Assembly (NCBI RefSeq): GCF_000970325.1 | Contig: NZ_CP009518.1 | Span: forward strand, 1,488,001-1,552,000 | Reading direction: 5' to 3' | Source: Methanococcoides methylutens MM1 | Lineage (GTDB): Archaea; Halobacteriota; Methanosarcinia; Methanosarcinales; Methanosarcinaceae | Length of the DNA stretch: 64,000 nucleotides | In this document: piece after piece, positions 38,027 to 47,949 of the stretch | Numbering within the stretch: the first letter of the stretch is position 1 | Layout of the letters: each line of letters begins with the position of its first letter | Notes under the pieces: model-generated | Told to the model about the DNA's origin: nothing | The model's input: the letters and a program-made list of their open reading frames with translations, nothing else | The model's database searches: none | Position numbers and translations under genes: made by a program

Positions 38027-40384
38027 TTATTCTCTGGCCCTAGCCTTCCTAATCGCATCCTTACGGGCTGTAGCTGCTGCTTCACATTTACGATTGGCAC
38101 AGTATTCTTTTGCATCCTTGCCCTGCTCTTTTACCCTTATGAAGTGCCATCCACACCCTTCACAGACCTTATCAGTCACTGTCAGACGCCCTTTCTTAGG
38201 GACCGATTGAGTATGCCCACACCTTTTGGTGCATCCCAGGAATCGGGAGTCCTTTGTAGCAATAAGGAACATCTGACCATCACAGGACGGGCACGGACCT
38301 ATCACTTCAGGCGGGAAGCATTCCTTTTCCTTCTCACATGAAAAACACGGACCTATGCCAACAGACCAGAAATATTTGTTCCCGACCTTTATCACCGCAA
38401 TGCCATCTTTTTTGCACTTCCTGGAGCGCTGTACCGCAAGGGCACCTGCCTTTGGAAGCGGATATGTGTTCTTACACTGAGGATATCCAGTACAGCCCAC
38501 GAACCGACCTTTGTCCGTAATGACCATGCGAAGCATACGACCACATTCCGGACATGTACCAACGTGGTTCTTCTTGTCCGCCGCTACAGCCTCATCAGTA
38601 ATTGTTCCTGCGATCTGCGAGACCATAAGGTCACGGTTCTTCAGCAGGTGAGAATACATCTCCTTGATAAGGGAAGTGCCTTCCTCAAGAGCCTGAGGGA
38701 ACTTCTTTGTTCCGTCCTCAACCTCCTGAATGAGAGCTTCAATTCTGGAACGGATATCGGGTTTTATAAGTATGGGAACAGAGCTGTTCAGTGCATCCAT
38801 CAAAGTGAATCCTGTATCCATTATTGCAATGGTCTTGCCCTTCGTCTCGAAATAGCCACGTTTCTTGTTGGTCTCAATATGAGAAGGAGCGGTTGCCTTG
38901 GTACCGATACCATGCTTGTCCATGAGTGTCAGCAGTTCAGCTTCCGTAAGCTTCTTTGGAGGCGTTGTCTGTGACTTGATGTTGTTGATCTTCTTTACGT
39001 CAATAACATCATTCTCTTCAAGGAGTGGCAGAAGCTTGTCCTGCGGCTTCTCAAAAGGATATACTGCAAGCCAGCCGGCGCTCTTCTGGACAGAACCTGT
39101 GGAATCGAAAAGCTCGCCTTCTGCTGTAAGCTCAAAGCGGGTCTTCTCAAAGATAGCCTCAGGAAGGAGGTTTGCAATAAAGTGTCTTACGATAAGGTCA
39201 TAGACATCCCATGCACGGGGCATCTTGACAGCTTTTTCAACCTCTGCGCGGGAGCCGGCCTTGATCGGATGAATAGGAGGGTGGTCATGTCCGTCTTTTT
39301 TTCCGTTACGTGGAGTTATCTTATCCTGGGAAATAAGCAGCATGGCAAAGTCCTGATAATCTCCTCTGGCAAAGCCCTTGAGGATCTTTTTGAAATCCAT
39401 GTCATCGGCATACTTGTTGGTCTCTGTCCTCGGGTAACTTGTAAATCCGGAAAGATAGAGCTGTTCTGCGATCTCCAGGGCCTGTTCGGGACTTACACCG
39501 AGGTATTTGGATGAACGTTTCAGGAATTCGTTGGTGTTAAGCGGGAACGGAGGATTTGTCTTCATCTCCTTGACGGTCTTCTTCGATACCACCGCGGTCC
39601 TGCAATTCTTCAACTTGCTGAATATTGCATCGGCCTTTTCCTTTTCATATATGTGACCTCCGCGGTGGGCACCTGTAAAATCGGTACCATTTCCGTTGAA
39701 GATACCCTCGATCTTCCAGAAGTCCTTTGGATCGAACTTCCGTATAGCAAGCTCACGCTCATAGACGAAACCACATGTGGGTGTCTGGCAGGGACCGATG
39801 GACAGGACACCCTTTGTTCTTGCACGTTCCCTTACGGAAAGTGTGACAAAACGAGTGAATGCTGCACCCATCTTGAGGTCAAGTATCTGTCTTGCCTCTG
39901 CGGACATTGCCATGTTCTCATCCGGCTCCACAAGATCAGTGAAGGCCTTGTCGATCTCACTTTTTGAAAGAGAGGAGAACCTTGCACGCATGACAGTTGA
40001 ACCGGATACCTTTTCGGCTATGGATTTTGCTTCAAAGCCGATATTTTCCCCTTCCCGGTCAAAATCGCAGGCAAGGACAAGAAGGTCAGCATCCTTTGAA
40101 AGCTTCAGTATAGCACTGCCAAACTGGGCCTTAGTTACCTTTTTTATCGGCTCGGTGTCCAGAAGCATAGCAGGATCAACATCCCTCCAGTTACTGAACT
40201 CCTCAGGGTAATCATATCCCATGATATGGCCTGCAAGTCCCATTACTTTCCAGGGGACACCGTCCCTCTGAAACTCATAAACAGGAACCCCGTCTACAAT
40301 TGTTCGTCTGGCCGAGCCTCCGGCCAATATGTTCGAGATCTGGGCTGCAGCTTTGTTCTTCTCTGTAAATACGACTGTGGTCAT
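38027..40384 (-). CDS. topA: DNA topoisomerase I (type IA)
   Basis: 785 residues. The TOPRIM domain begins VVFTEKNKAAAQIS with the acidic DFDREGENI near residue 110. The catalytic Tyr lies in SYPRTETNKY near 318. The C-terminus has several four-Cys zinc modules, starting with CPECGRML...CTGYPQC near 610. It relaxes negative supercoils by single-strand passage. Single gene with an upstream region shared divergently with 40553. Confidence 0.95.
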   Translation of the reverse strand: MTTVVFTEKNKAAAQISNILAGGSARRTIVDGVPVYEFQRDGVPWKVMGLAGHIMGYDYPEEFSNWRDVDPAMLLDTEPIKKVTKAQFGSAILKLSKDADLLVLACDFDREGENIGFEAKSIAEKVSGSTVMRARFSSLSKSEIDKAFTDLVEPDENMAMSAEARQILDLKMGAAFTRFVTLSVRERARTKGVLSIGPCQTPTCGFVYERELAIRKFDPKDFWKIEGIFNGNGTDFTGAHRGGHIYEKEKADAIFSKLKNCRTAVVSKKTVKEMKTNPPFPLNTNEFLKRSSKYLGVSPEQALEIAEQLYLSGFTSYPRTETNKYADDMDFKKILKGFARGDYQDFAMLLISQDKITPRNGKKDGHDHPPIHPIKAGSRAEVEKAVKMPRAWDVYDLIVRHFIANLLPEAIFEKTRFELTAEGELFDSTGSVQKSAGWLAVYPFEKPQDKLLPLLEENDVIDVKKINNIKSQTTPPKKLTEAELLTLMDKHGIGTKATAPSHIETNKKRGYFETKGKTIAIMDTGFTLMDALNSSVPILIKPDIRSRIEALIQEVEDGTKKFPQALEEGTSLIKEMYSHLLKNRDLMVSQIAGTITDEAVAADKKNHVGTCPECGRMLRMVITDKGRFVGCTGYPQCKNTYPLPKAGALAVQRSRKCKKDGIAVIKVGNKYFWSVGIGPCFSCEKEKECFPPEVIGPCPSCDGQMFLIATKDSRFLGCTKRCGHTQSVPKKGRLTVTDKVCEGCGWHFIRVKEQGKDAKEYCANRKCEAAATARKDAIRKARARE

Positions 40385-40552
40385 GGGAATCGAAAGTGAA
40401 TCAAGTATTCAGATAACGGTACTGTTCCTCAAAAAGGTGTGACATAAGATGGTACTTACAGTACATTAATTATCGTATGAGATAAGGGAATCTACGGGAA
40501 CTTATCAAAAACTTCATAACCGTTCGTACCAATATAATATTGGAGGGTAACC

Positions 40553-40759
40553 ATGCAATGTGCTGTTTGCGGAGTTGAAACTAAGAACAAATATTGTAAC
40601 GATTGTGAAAAGATAATGGACGAGATAATCCACAAGGTCGGGGAAAAGAGGTGGAATGCGATCGATGACTGCTCCTACATCTATCCAATGGTCAAAAGGG
40701 CAACAAAAGGGGAGCTTACGGTCAATGATATAATCAATGCAATGGAAGTTGAAGATTGA
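40553..40759 (+). CDS. Small zinc-finger-like protein
   Basis: 68 residues. CAVC (residues 3-6) and CNDC (15-18) form a four-Cys zinc site, followed by helices. GGAGG lies 7 nt before ATG 40553, a strong site. Unknown function; small proteins of this layout are common in Methanosarcinaceae. Divergent from topA. Confidence 0.75.
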   Translation: MQCAVCGVETKNKYCNDCEKIMDEIIHKVGEKRWNAIDDCSYIYPMVKRATKGELTVNDIINAMEVED

Positions 40760-40791
40760 AGATAAAGAATTAAGGTTGAAATAAACAAAAT

Positions 40792-40835
40792 GGTAGCTGG
40801 AACCACAGGTTCTTGCTACCTATGCCATCCTTACC
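40792..40835 (+). terminator. Interrupted hairpin after the zinc-finger gene
   Basis: GGTAGC (40792-40797) with GCTACC (40815-40820), and inner AACC (40801-40804) with GGTT (40808-40811), followed by T/C-rich sequence. Confidence 0.55.
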
Positions 40836-40928
40836 ACTTTTCCATTTCTTGCTATTCTTATGACTTAAAAATAAAAATGAAATGGAACAAACAAGGAAAC
40901 GAGGCTGTTAAAAAAGAATAATATGACC

Positions 40929-41375
40929 TCATCTTGAGATCATAACATCCACTTTTGAGTGACGGACAACTTCCTCTGCAACACTTCCAAGAAGTAATCT
41001 TGTAAGTCCGGTCTTACCAAGGCTTCCCATTACAATAAGATCGATCTCGTTCTCTTCAGCAAACTTGATGATCTCTTCTGCAGGATGCCCTTCAAGAACC
41101 AGCTTCTCAACCTCAACCTCACATGATGAACATGCATCGGCAACCTGCTGAACGGCCTTTTCAGCCTCATCCATCATTACCTGAAATGGCACTTCCCATT
41201 GCATCATCCTGGAGCCTATAGGCATAGATGAGGATGGATGGGTAGGTACTACACAAATAGCATATACCTTTGCACCAAGTTTCTTTGCAATGTCGATACC
41301 AGACAATATAGCAGTATCAGCATTCTCAGACCCGTCAGTAGCTATCAGGATCTTCTTATAGTCTTTAGCAGTCAC
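40929..41375 (-). CDS. Universal stress protein (UspA family)
   Basis: 148 residues from GTG 41375, chosen because AAGGGGGT lies 5-8 nt upstream; the frame itself is open to 41417. KKILIATDGSENAD starts the fold, and the ATP-binding pattern G-x2-G-x9-G-S is visible in GSLGKTGLTRLLLGSVAEE. A nucleotide-binding stress protein with no defined partner. Single gene. Confidence 0.9.
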   Translation of the reverse strand: MTAKDYKKILIATDGSENADTAILSGIDIAKKLGAKVYAICVVPTHPSSSMPIGSRMMQWEVPFQVMMDEAEKAVQQVADACSSCEVEVEKLVLEGHPAEEIIKFAEENEIDLIVMGSLGKTGLTRLLLGSVAEEVVRHSKVDVMISR

Positions 41376-41574
41376 ACAATTACCCCCTTGTTGATCTGTT
41401 AGATGTGCATTTTGCACTTTTATACATAAATATTGACCTCACTGATATATGAACTTTCCCAAAACATAACAAGAGATAGGAATGCCGGATTGTGAAACAT
41501 ATATATGTATCATTGCTGTATTGAATCCTAAGAACAGCCTACGATCATTCTAAAAATCATCATTCGGAGTAACA

Positions 41575-42864
41575 ATGACATTAATGGAAGATGCAAAGAA
41601 GGGCCTTATCACTCCTGAGATAAAAAGTGTTGCAGAGGTAGAAGGCATCGATGCTGATACAGTTAGATCTTGTGTTGCAAAAGGTCTTGTGACGATCCCA
41701 AGGAACATCAAGGGAAAATCCCGGGCTTTTGGTATCGGGAAATATATGAGCGTGAAGATCAACGCCAATATCGGAACCTCCAGGGACTTTGTGGACATTG
41801 ATGACGAAGTTGAGAAAGCAAAGGTCGCTGTAGAATACGGTGCTGACACGATAATGGACCTTTCCACAGGCGGAGACCTTGACCTGATACGTGCAAGGAT
41901 CATGGATGCAGTGGATGTACCGATAGGTACCGTGCCAATATACCAGGCTGCTGCTTCCCACAAGACAGTCGTTGATATGACATCCGATGACATGTTCAAT
42001 GCCGTACGCAAGCATGCCGAGGACGGTGTGGACTTTGTAACGGTACATGCAGGTGTCAATTACAACGCAATTGAAAGGCTCAAGAACAGCGACAGGATCA
42101 CGAACATGGTAAGCCGTGGTGGTTCATTCACCTTTGCCTGGATGATCCACAACGAGCAGGAGAACCCATTCTATGCTGAATATGACTATCTTGTCGAGAT
42201 CGCAAAGGAATATGACCTTACCTTAAGCCTTGGTGACGGTATGAGACCGGGATGCATACATGACGCATCCGACGGACCGAAGTTCATGGAATTTATCACA
42301 CTCGGAGAACTTGTGAGCAAGGCGAGGAAGTCCGACGTGCAGACCTTTGTGGAAGGTCCTGGACACGTACCCCTCAACGAGGTAGAGCTCAGCGTAAGAG
42401 CAATGAAAGAACTTTGCCACGAAGCACCACTTTACCTGCTTGGCCCGCTGGTCACTGACATTGCACCTGGCTTTGACCACATCACAGGAGCCATCGGCGG
42501 CACCCTTGCCGGCATGTGCGGAGCTGATTTCCTCTGTATGACAACTCCGGCAGAACACCTTGCACTACCAACTGCCGATGACATCCGTGAAGGAGCTACC
42601 GTCACCAGAATTGCTGCTCACGCTGCCGACCTTACCCGTGACGGCCAGAAAGAACGTGCACGTGCAGTGGATGAAAGAATGGCAGTAGCCCGTGCAGAAC
42701 TTGACTGGGACACACAGTATAAGACCGCTATTGATACTGAAAGAGCACGCACCATAAGGGAGAACAGGTATACAGGAAGCGATGCATGTTCCATGTGTGG
42801 CGAACTTTGTGCAATGAAAATAGTCAAGAGTGCACTGGAAGAAAGCAGGCAGAAAGACAATTGA
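41575..42864 (+). CDS. thiC: Phosphomethylpyrimidine synthase
   Basis: 429 residues. A radical-SAM enzyme that turns aminoimidazole ribotide into hydroxymethylpyrimidine phosphate for thiamine. The cluster motif CSMCGELC (CxxCxxxxC) is near the C-terminus (about 408). NANIGTS near residue 62, [13 protein letters not shown] near 88 and EGPGHVPL near 260 are family blocks. It lacks the long N-terminal domain of plant and bacterial forms, as in archaea. ATATATATG near 41501 may be the promoter. No THI-box-like riboswitch is seen in the 157-nt upstream region. T-rich DNA follows the stop. Confidence 0.95.
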   Translation: MTLMEDAKKGLITPEIKSVAEVEGIDADTVRSCVAKGLVTIPRNIKGKSRAFGIGKYMSVKINANIGTSRDFVDIDDEVEKAKVAVEYGADTIMDLSTGGDLDLIRARIMDAVDVPIGTVPIYQAAASHKTVVDMTSDDMFNAVRKHAEDGVDFVTVHAGVNYNAIERLKNSDRITNMVSRGGSFTFAWMIHNEQENPFYAEYDYLVEIAKEYDLTLSLGDGMRPGCIHDASDGPKFMEFITLGELVSKARKSDVQTFVEGPGHVPLNEVELSVRAMKELCHEAPLYLLGPLVTDIAPGFDHITGAIGGTLAGMCGADFLCMTTPAEHLALPTADDIREGATVTRIAAHAADLTRDGQKERARAVDERMAVARAELDWDTQYKTAIDTERARTIRENRYTGSDACSMCGELCAMKIVKSALEESRQKDN

Positions 42865-43137
42865 TCTTTCTGATCCTCTTTTTAATATTTTGTATACATT
42901 TTTTGTTCTGCTCGTAATTTTCCATATTTCTTTTTTTTGTTCACATCATATTATTTCCATTTATTCCCCCTTCACTTTGATGTTGTCGCTTTTAGATACT
43001 GAACCCCTTCTTAACTGACCATTTTGTATGGATCAAATCATCAAACCTGACTAAATATCGAAAGGTTTAAATTGTTAACCTTCGTATTATTACCTGACGA
43101 AAAATCGACAAGTTTGCAGATATTCGGAGATGGAGCA

Positions 43138-43845
43138 ATGGTCGTTCTGACTGAACAAAATAAACGGGAACAAGAGACAGTTATCGAAACAATTGGATTA
43201 AAGAAGAGCTACTACCTGACAGATGTTGAGGTACCCATACTTCATGACATTAACATCGAAGTGAAAAAAGGGGATTTCGTAGCAATAATGGGTCCATCCG
43301 GTTCCGGTAAAAGTACTCTGATGAACATGCTTGGATGTCTTGACCGGCCCAGTGAAGGCCATGTGATGGTCATGGGGATGGACATCAACAGGATCTCCGA
43401 TATGGAACTGGCAAAGCTCAGAGGGATGGAGATAGGGTTCGTGTTCCAGAACTTCAACCTTGTCTCCAGGCTCTCTGCCCTACAGAATGTACTCTTGCCA
43501 ACCTATGCAAACCACAGGCCGAATATCGACATGAATGAACGTGCACGGAAATTGCTGGAACTTGTGGGACTTTCAGACCGCGTGGACCACAAGCCAACTG
43601 AGCTCTCAGGAGGACAATCCCAGAGGGTTGCCATTGCCCGGGCACTGATCAACGATCCTGCCATAATCCTTGCAGATGAACCTACAGGGAACCTTGACTC
43701 AAAGACAAGTGTTGAGATCATGGAACTCTTTTCCGACCTCCACAGGAAAGGAAGTACGATAATCATGATCACACACGACCCTGAAACTTCAGAATATGCT
43801 GACAGGACGATCCATGTGAAGGACGGCTATATCGAGAACAACTGA
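43138..43845 (+). CDS. ABC transporter ATP-binding protein (MacB/LolD type)
   Basis: About 236 residues. Walker A is GPSGSGKST near residue 53, the signature LSGGQSQRVAIARAL near 155, Walker B ILADEPTGNLDS near 175, and the His switch MITHD near 210. ATG 43138 is chosen over TTG 43072 because CGGAGA lies 7 nt upstream and family members begin near there. Partner of the FtsX/MacB permease at 45106; TTTAAATTG at 43066 could be the promoter. Confidence 0.92.
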   Translation: MVVLTEQNKREQETVIETIGLKKSYYLTDVEVPILHDINIEVKKGDFVAIMGPSGSGKSTLMNMLGCLDRPSEGHVMVMGMDINRISDMELAKLRGMEIGFVFQNFNLVSRLSALQNVLLPTYANHRPNIDMNERARKLLELVGLSDRVDHKPTELSGGQSQRVAIARALINDPAIILADEPTGNLDSKTSVEIMELFSDLHRKGSTIIMITHDPETSEYADRTIHVKDGYIENN

Positions 43846-43846
43846 G

Positions 43847-45100
43847 ATGATCATAATGCAAAGAAGTAACCTGAAGATAACAAAAGAATTATCTGGACTC
43901 GTGGTCCTGTTGATGCTGTTGACATGTATGCTGAGTCCGGCATCAGCCCAGGAAAGCAGTTCCACAAGCCTTGATGTGGATGTGCAGAAGTACGAACCAT
44001 ATCCGGCAGAGATAGGACAATACGTCGATGTCTGGATCAAGGTAGAGAACTTCCGATCAGGACAATCAGATGACGTTTCCATAAGACTTGTACCTGAATA
44101 CCCCCTTTCCCTGGATTCAGAGAACAATGCCATTAAAAATATCGGCATACTCTCACCAGGCACTGCATCTGTACAGGAATATCGCCTGTATGTTGATGAA
44201 AATGCAAAACCCGGAACAGCTTCTTTTGATGTCTACTACAGGGGCGATAGCGACAGCACCTGGCTAAAAGATACTTTTGAGATGAAGGTCGGCTCTACAA
44301 CATTTGAAAGCAGGGGAACACTTGAACTGGAAGAGACCACAGCAGATCCGGGAGTCTTCACCCCCGGCGATACAGGAACCATCAGTTTTACACTCACCAA
44401 CACTGCTACACAGAACACGATAACCTTCGAAGGAAAGGACTATGACACCAATGCACGCATCCAGTCCGCATTCCTTTCCGGCTCTGACAATATACTTGTC
44501 ACAAGCAGTGAACAAGATGCAGGTATTATCGGACCGGGAAATTCTGTCACACTTACATTCAATGTAGAGATCCCCGATGATACTCCGGATGGAACATACT
44601 ACCTTGACCTCTCGGTCCTCGGGAATTCACACGCATACAATAACAACTGGAGAGTCCCGGTCACTGTTGACAGTTCTGCCCTCAAGATGATTCCCTCAAA
44701 ACCTTTGACACTTGTCAATGGGGAAGGAAAGGTCCAATTCGATGTGGCAAACCTTCATCAGAACACGCTTTCATCCGTAAGTGTCAGACCTGAAGCAGAA
44801 GGAGTCCGATTCTCACCTGCAGAATATTTCATAGGCACCATGAAACCTGATGAGCTCTTTACCATCGAGTTCACTGCAGTAGTGGAAAATGAAGAAGCAC
44901 TTACACCCCTTAACCTGACAGCAGAATACAGGAATGGATTCAACGAGCATTCGAACACAGAAGAGATCGGCAGCTTTGACATAACAGAGGAAAATGATGG
45001 CAATACAACTACAACTGCTGCTGCCTTTGGACTTGTAGCTGTTGCCGGATCATCCCTATTTGTCTACAGGAAGAAGAAACAGGACAAAATTCAGGAGTAA
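43847..45100 (+). CDS. Exported COG1361-type Ig-like protein with C-terminal anchor, ABC partner
   Basis: 417 residues. A signal peptide (about 15-35, ending SPASA) is followed by three or more beta-sandwich, NPCBM/COG1361-like modules. The linker NDGNTTTTAA leads to a C-terminal helix and a KKKQDK tail. It sits between the ATPase and the permease, the place of a MacA-like adaptor, but it is not a membrane-fusion protein by sequence. It is likely the extracellular part of the transporter or a surface mechanotransmission subunit. TAATG overlap with the next gene. Confidence 0.82.
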   Translation: MIIMQRSNLKITKELSGLVVLLMLLTCMLSPASAQESSSTSLDVDVQKYEPYPAEIGQYVDVWIKVENFRSGQSDDVSIRLVPEYPLSLDSENNAIKNIGILSPGTASVQEYRLYVDENAKPGTASFDVYYRGDSDSTWLKDTFEMKVGSTTFESRGTLELEETTADPGVFTPGDTGTISFTLTNTATQNTITFEGKDYDTNARIQSAFLSGSDNILVTSSEQDAGIIGPGNSVTLTFNVEIPDDTPDGTYYLDLSVLGNSHAYNNNWRVPVTVDSSALKMIPSKPLTLVNGEGKVQFDVANLHQNTLSSVSVRPEAEGVRFSPAEYFIGTMKPDELFTIEFTAVVENEEALTPLNLTAEYRNGFNEHSNTEEIGSFDITEENDGNTTTTAAAFGLVAVAGSSLFVYRKKKQDKIQE

Positions 45101-45105
45101 TGTAC

Positions 45106-46320
45106 ATGGTCAACCTCAGGCAGTCACTTGAGATCGCAACAGGAAGCATCTTCAACTCAAAGCTTCGTTCCACCCTGACAACCCTTGGTATCGTAATAGG
45201 AGTAGCTGCCGTGATAGCAAATGTTGCCATCGGTGCAAGCTTTAATCAGTACTTCGACGAGGAGATAGGTACCATCGGATCAAACTTCATATATATCGGA
45301 GCAAACGAGCCGAATGTCCTGTTCGATAACGAACTTGAGGTAGTCCAAAAAACACCTGGTGTTGTAAGGGCTTCCCCCCTAAATGAACAGGTTGCTGAGG
45401 TGACATACATGTCGGACTCGAGGAGAGTGTCGATAATAGGAGTGGCAGGCGACTATGACGAGGTCGCCAATATCCAGCTCAGTGAAGGAAATTTCCTCAA
45501 GGACAACGACCAGTATGTTGCCGTAATCGGAAACGAGATATCAGAAAATACTTTCGACCGCAGACTGGCAAACAAGAACTCCATTGACATCACCTTCCGA
45601 ACACGTGACGGTGAAGTGATCACACAGACCTTTCAGGTAAAAGGTATTATTGAAAAATCCGAAGCTAGTTTCATCTCAACCGGAATGGACTCCGATACAA
45701 GCATATTCATCCCGATCTCCACCATGAACGAGATCATCAAAGTGGATGATTATTCAGGAATATTCGCAGAAGGGGAATCCATAGACACCGTAACCGAGAC
45801 CTCAGATGAGATAGACAGCAGACTTGGCAGATATATGGGAATATCATCCAGAGATATGGAAAAAGATGATGTCAAGCCCTACTTCATCGTTGACCAGCAG
45901 GAGTTGCTCGAAGAAGCAGGAAGCCTTTCAGATGCACTCACCGCACTGCTTACAGCAGTTGCACTTATCTCACTTGTAGTGGGCTCGATCGGTATCATGA
46001 ACATCATGCTGGTGACAGTGACAGAACGCACATCCGAGATCGGATTGATGAAAGCTATCGGATATTCCAATTATGATGTCCTTACGATGTTCATAGTGGA
46101 ATCTGCTGTTGTGGGAACCCTCGGAGGGGTTCTTGGCGTGATCCTCGGATGTGGTGGAGCCTATGCTGCTGCGACCTTCATGAGCCTGCCAGTGGTCCTG
46201 CCTGCAGGGAAAATATTCGCAGGTTTTGTAGTTTCTATTGTTGTGGGTCTGATAGCAGGTGCCTATCCTGCCAACAAAGCTGCGAAGATGAAACCAGTGG
46301 ATGCACTCCGCCATGACTGA
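45106..46320 (+). CDS. MacB/FtsX-like ABC permease
   Basis: About 404 residues. The N-terminal helix SKLRSTLTTLGIVIGVAAVI is followed by a large extracytoplasmic MacB_PCD domain (about 45-275) and three C-terminal helices with VTERTSEIGLMKAIG and a terminal PANKAAKMKPVDALR, the classic FtsX-family ending. ATG 45106 is 8 nt after AGGAG and is preferred over ATG 45100. This type of permease drives conformational work across the membrane rather than import. Confidence 0.92.
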   Translation: MVNLRQSLEIATGSIFNSKLRSTLTTLGIVIGVAAVIANVAIGASFNQYFDEEIGTIGSNFIYIGANEPNVLFDNELEVVQKTPGVVRASPLNEQVAEVTYMSDSRRVSIIGVAGDYDEVANIQLSEGNFLKDNDQYVAVIGNEISENTFDRRLANKNSIDITFRTRDGEVITQTFQVKGIIEKSEASFISTGMDSDTSIFIPISTMNEIIKVDDYSGIFAEGESIDTVTETSDEIDSRLGRYMGISSRDMEKDDVKPYFIVDQQELLEEAGSLSDALTALLTAVALISLVVGSIGIMNIMLVTVTERTSEIGLMKAIGYSNYDVLTMFIVESAVVGTLGGVLGVILGCGGAYAAATFMSLPVVLPAGKIFAGFVVSIVVGLIAGAYPANKAAKMKPVDALRHD

Positions 46321-46420
46321 AGAAGAAATCAGGAAAGAGAATAAAAAGAACATCGAAAAATGGAAAGAAAAAGAAGAAGGTGAACATAGATGCTTGATAG
46401 CTGGATATTTTTCCCGATAA
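46313..46420 (+). CDS. Possible 35-residue charged small protein
   Basis: ATG 46313 overlaps the permease stop in another frame and encodes a Lys/Glu-rich peptide (MTEEEIRKENKKNIEKW), then runs out of frame into the next gene to TAA 46418-46420. The position after a permease and the helical, charged sequence suggest a real coupled small gene, but the last third is only an overlap artefact-like tail. Weak. Confidence 0.25.
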   Translation: MTEEEIRKENKKNIEKWKEKEEGEHRCLIAGYFSR

Positions 46421-46644
46421 ACGCAATATTGTTCCTGACATTTGCAGGACTTGCAATAGCAGGCACATTATTCTGGCTCTGGATGCTTATCGACTGTGCA
46501 ATGAACGAACCGTCACAGGGTAATGATAAGCTTATATGGGTAATTATAATAATATTTGCCCAGTTTGTCGGAGCACTGATCTATTTCTTCATCAGAAGAC
46601 CAAAAAGGATTGCACAAGAAGCTGTGATGGATCCAGAAAAATGA
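46390..46644 (+). CDS. Small PLDc_N-domain membrane protein
   Basis: 84 residues with two transmembrane helices (about 10-34 and 47-67). FWLWMLIDCAMNEPSQGNDK matches the PLDc_N (phospholipase D nuclease N-terminal) domain pattern W-x-x-x-DC. Such domains occur alone in membrane proteins near two-component or ABC genes. AAGGTG precedes the ATG at 10 nt. Likely part of the ABC operon. Confidence 0.8.
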   Translation: MLDSWIFFPINAILFLTFAGLAIAGTLFWLWMLIDCAMNEPSQGNDKLIWVIIIIFAQFVGALIYFFIRRPKRIAQEAVMDPEK

Positions 46645-46693
46645 TAAAGGTATAAATAAAAATAAAAAGAATAGGGTAAAGGACGGGGTAGAT

Positions 46694-47488
46694 ATGAAAG
46701 AAAGAGGAATAAGCAGTATTATAAGAGACTTTTTTGGAGTGGTGGCGCGTAAGCAGACCTACCTGAACCTCACATACCTGTTGTTCTCTTTCCCGCTTGG
46801 AACAGCTTATTTCATATTCCTCGTGACAGGACTTTCAATGGGACTGAGCCTGTCAATAACCCTTATCGGAATTCCCATACTGATATTGATGCTTGTGGCA
46901 TGGTGGGAACTGGCATCCTTTGAAAGGCAACTTGCCATCTGGCTCCTGGGAATTGACATACCACCAATGGAACCCCGAAAGATATCAAACCAGAAGATGA
47001 CGGAGAAGCTGAAAGGATACATCCTCAATCCTGTTACATGGAAAGGGCTTGTATTCCTGCTCATCAAGTTCCCGCTTGGAATATTCACACTGGTAGTCGC
47101 GTTCATACTCCTGATGTTCACACTGGTATTGATCTCAATGCCTTTTATCTACAACACCAGTTACGTGAACTTCGGAGAAGCTGAAGTAGAGACCATAGGA
47201 GTTGCACTTATGCTGATGTTTGGTGGCCTGCTTCTGGGATTCGTCTCACTGCACATCATGAACGCCCTTGCAAAGCTTTCCGGAGCACTGGCCTATAACC
47301 TGCTTGGAAGTACGGGATCTGCAGGCACTAATGAAAGCGATTATACATACATCGAGGATTTCGAGGACATCGATGAAGATGATATGGAAGATGAACTGGA
47401 GTATGATGCTGAAAATGACATGGATGATAAGCTCTCAGGAACAGCAGTTGAAGCTAACGATGAAGCATCAACAGCCTCATTAAAATAA
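46694..47488 (+). CDS. Membrane protein with putative sensor domain (PF13796-like)
   Basis: 264 residues. Two pairs of helices are arranged as a tandem: LTYLLFSFPLGTAYFIFLVTG near 30, matched by LVFLLIKFPLGIFTLVVAF near 125. This is the hallmark of the 'Sensor' domain usually fused to histidine kinases. Here it is free, with an acidic Asp/Glu-rich tail (about 220-255). A candidate membrane sensor linked to the ABC system upstream. Confidence 0.78.
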   Translation: MKERGISSIIRDFFGVVARKQTYLNLTYLLFSFPLGTAYFIFLVTGLSMGLSLSITLIGIPILILMLVAWWELASFERQLAIWLLGIDIPPMEPRKISNQKMTEKLKGYILNPVTWKGLVFLLIKFPLGIFTLVVAFILLMFTLVLISMPFIYNTSYVNFGEAEVETIGVALMLMFGGLLLGFVSLHIMNALAKLSGALAYNLLGSTGSAGTNESDYTYIEDFEDIDEDDMEDELEYDAENDMDDKLSGTAVEANDEASTASLK

Positions 47489-47525
47489 ACAACGAACAAA
47501 AGTTAATAAAATTACTGAGCCGGGA

Positions 47526-47819
47526 TCAGACCTTCATTTTAGCAAGGTCTTCGTAGAACTCAAGTATGAGTAATGTCAGCTCATTATCAAGATTCAGGCT
47601 AAAGGTGCGTATCTGCTTGCCAAGGCGTTTCTCGGTTACGATGTCCGCTTTGAGCAGAGGTTCGATGACCCTTGCGACACTTGAATGGGAAAGACCGGTC
47701 TCATCCGCAATACCTGAAAGGTAGGTGGACTCACCTTTGTGGAGAATAAGGTTCTTCAGAACAGTGATCTGAGCTGTCTTTCCGAATATTTTTTCAAGAG
47801 CATCCATTAGTATCAACAT
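47526..47819 (-). CDS. Winged-helix transcriptional regulator
   Basis: 97 residues; a start at ATG 47807 (MDALEKIFG) is also possible. A compact winged helix-turn-helix: LKNLILHKGESTYLSGIADETGLSHSSVARVIEPLLKAD, with SHSSVARVI as the recognition helix, then a short dimer helix. It lies convergent with the ABC/sensor operon and divergent from the response regulator at 47950, and could control either. Confidence 0.8.
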   Translation of the reverse strand: MLILMDALEKIFGKTAQITVLKNLILHKGESTYLSGIADETGLSHSSVARVIEPLLKADIVTEKRLGKQIRTFSLNLDNELTLLILEFYEDLAKMKV

Positions 47820-47949
47820 AAAATATACAATTATGACTTATAAGACTTTCTAATAATTGGCTGGCCGATTCAAAATATGAATAGACCTTATCATATTTAG
47901 AAAGGCTTTAATAATATCATTCTTTAATAATTATCCATATTTCAAAGTT

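Noticed and set aside
41418-41574. Possible thiamine riboswitch upstream of thiC
   Set aside because: The 157-nt region lacks the conserved CTGAGA and ACCTGA-type cores; only a likely promoter is seen.
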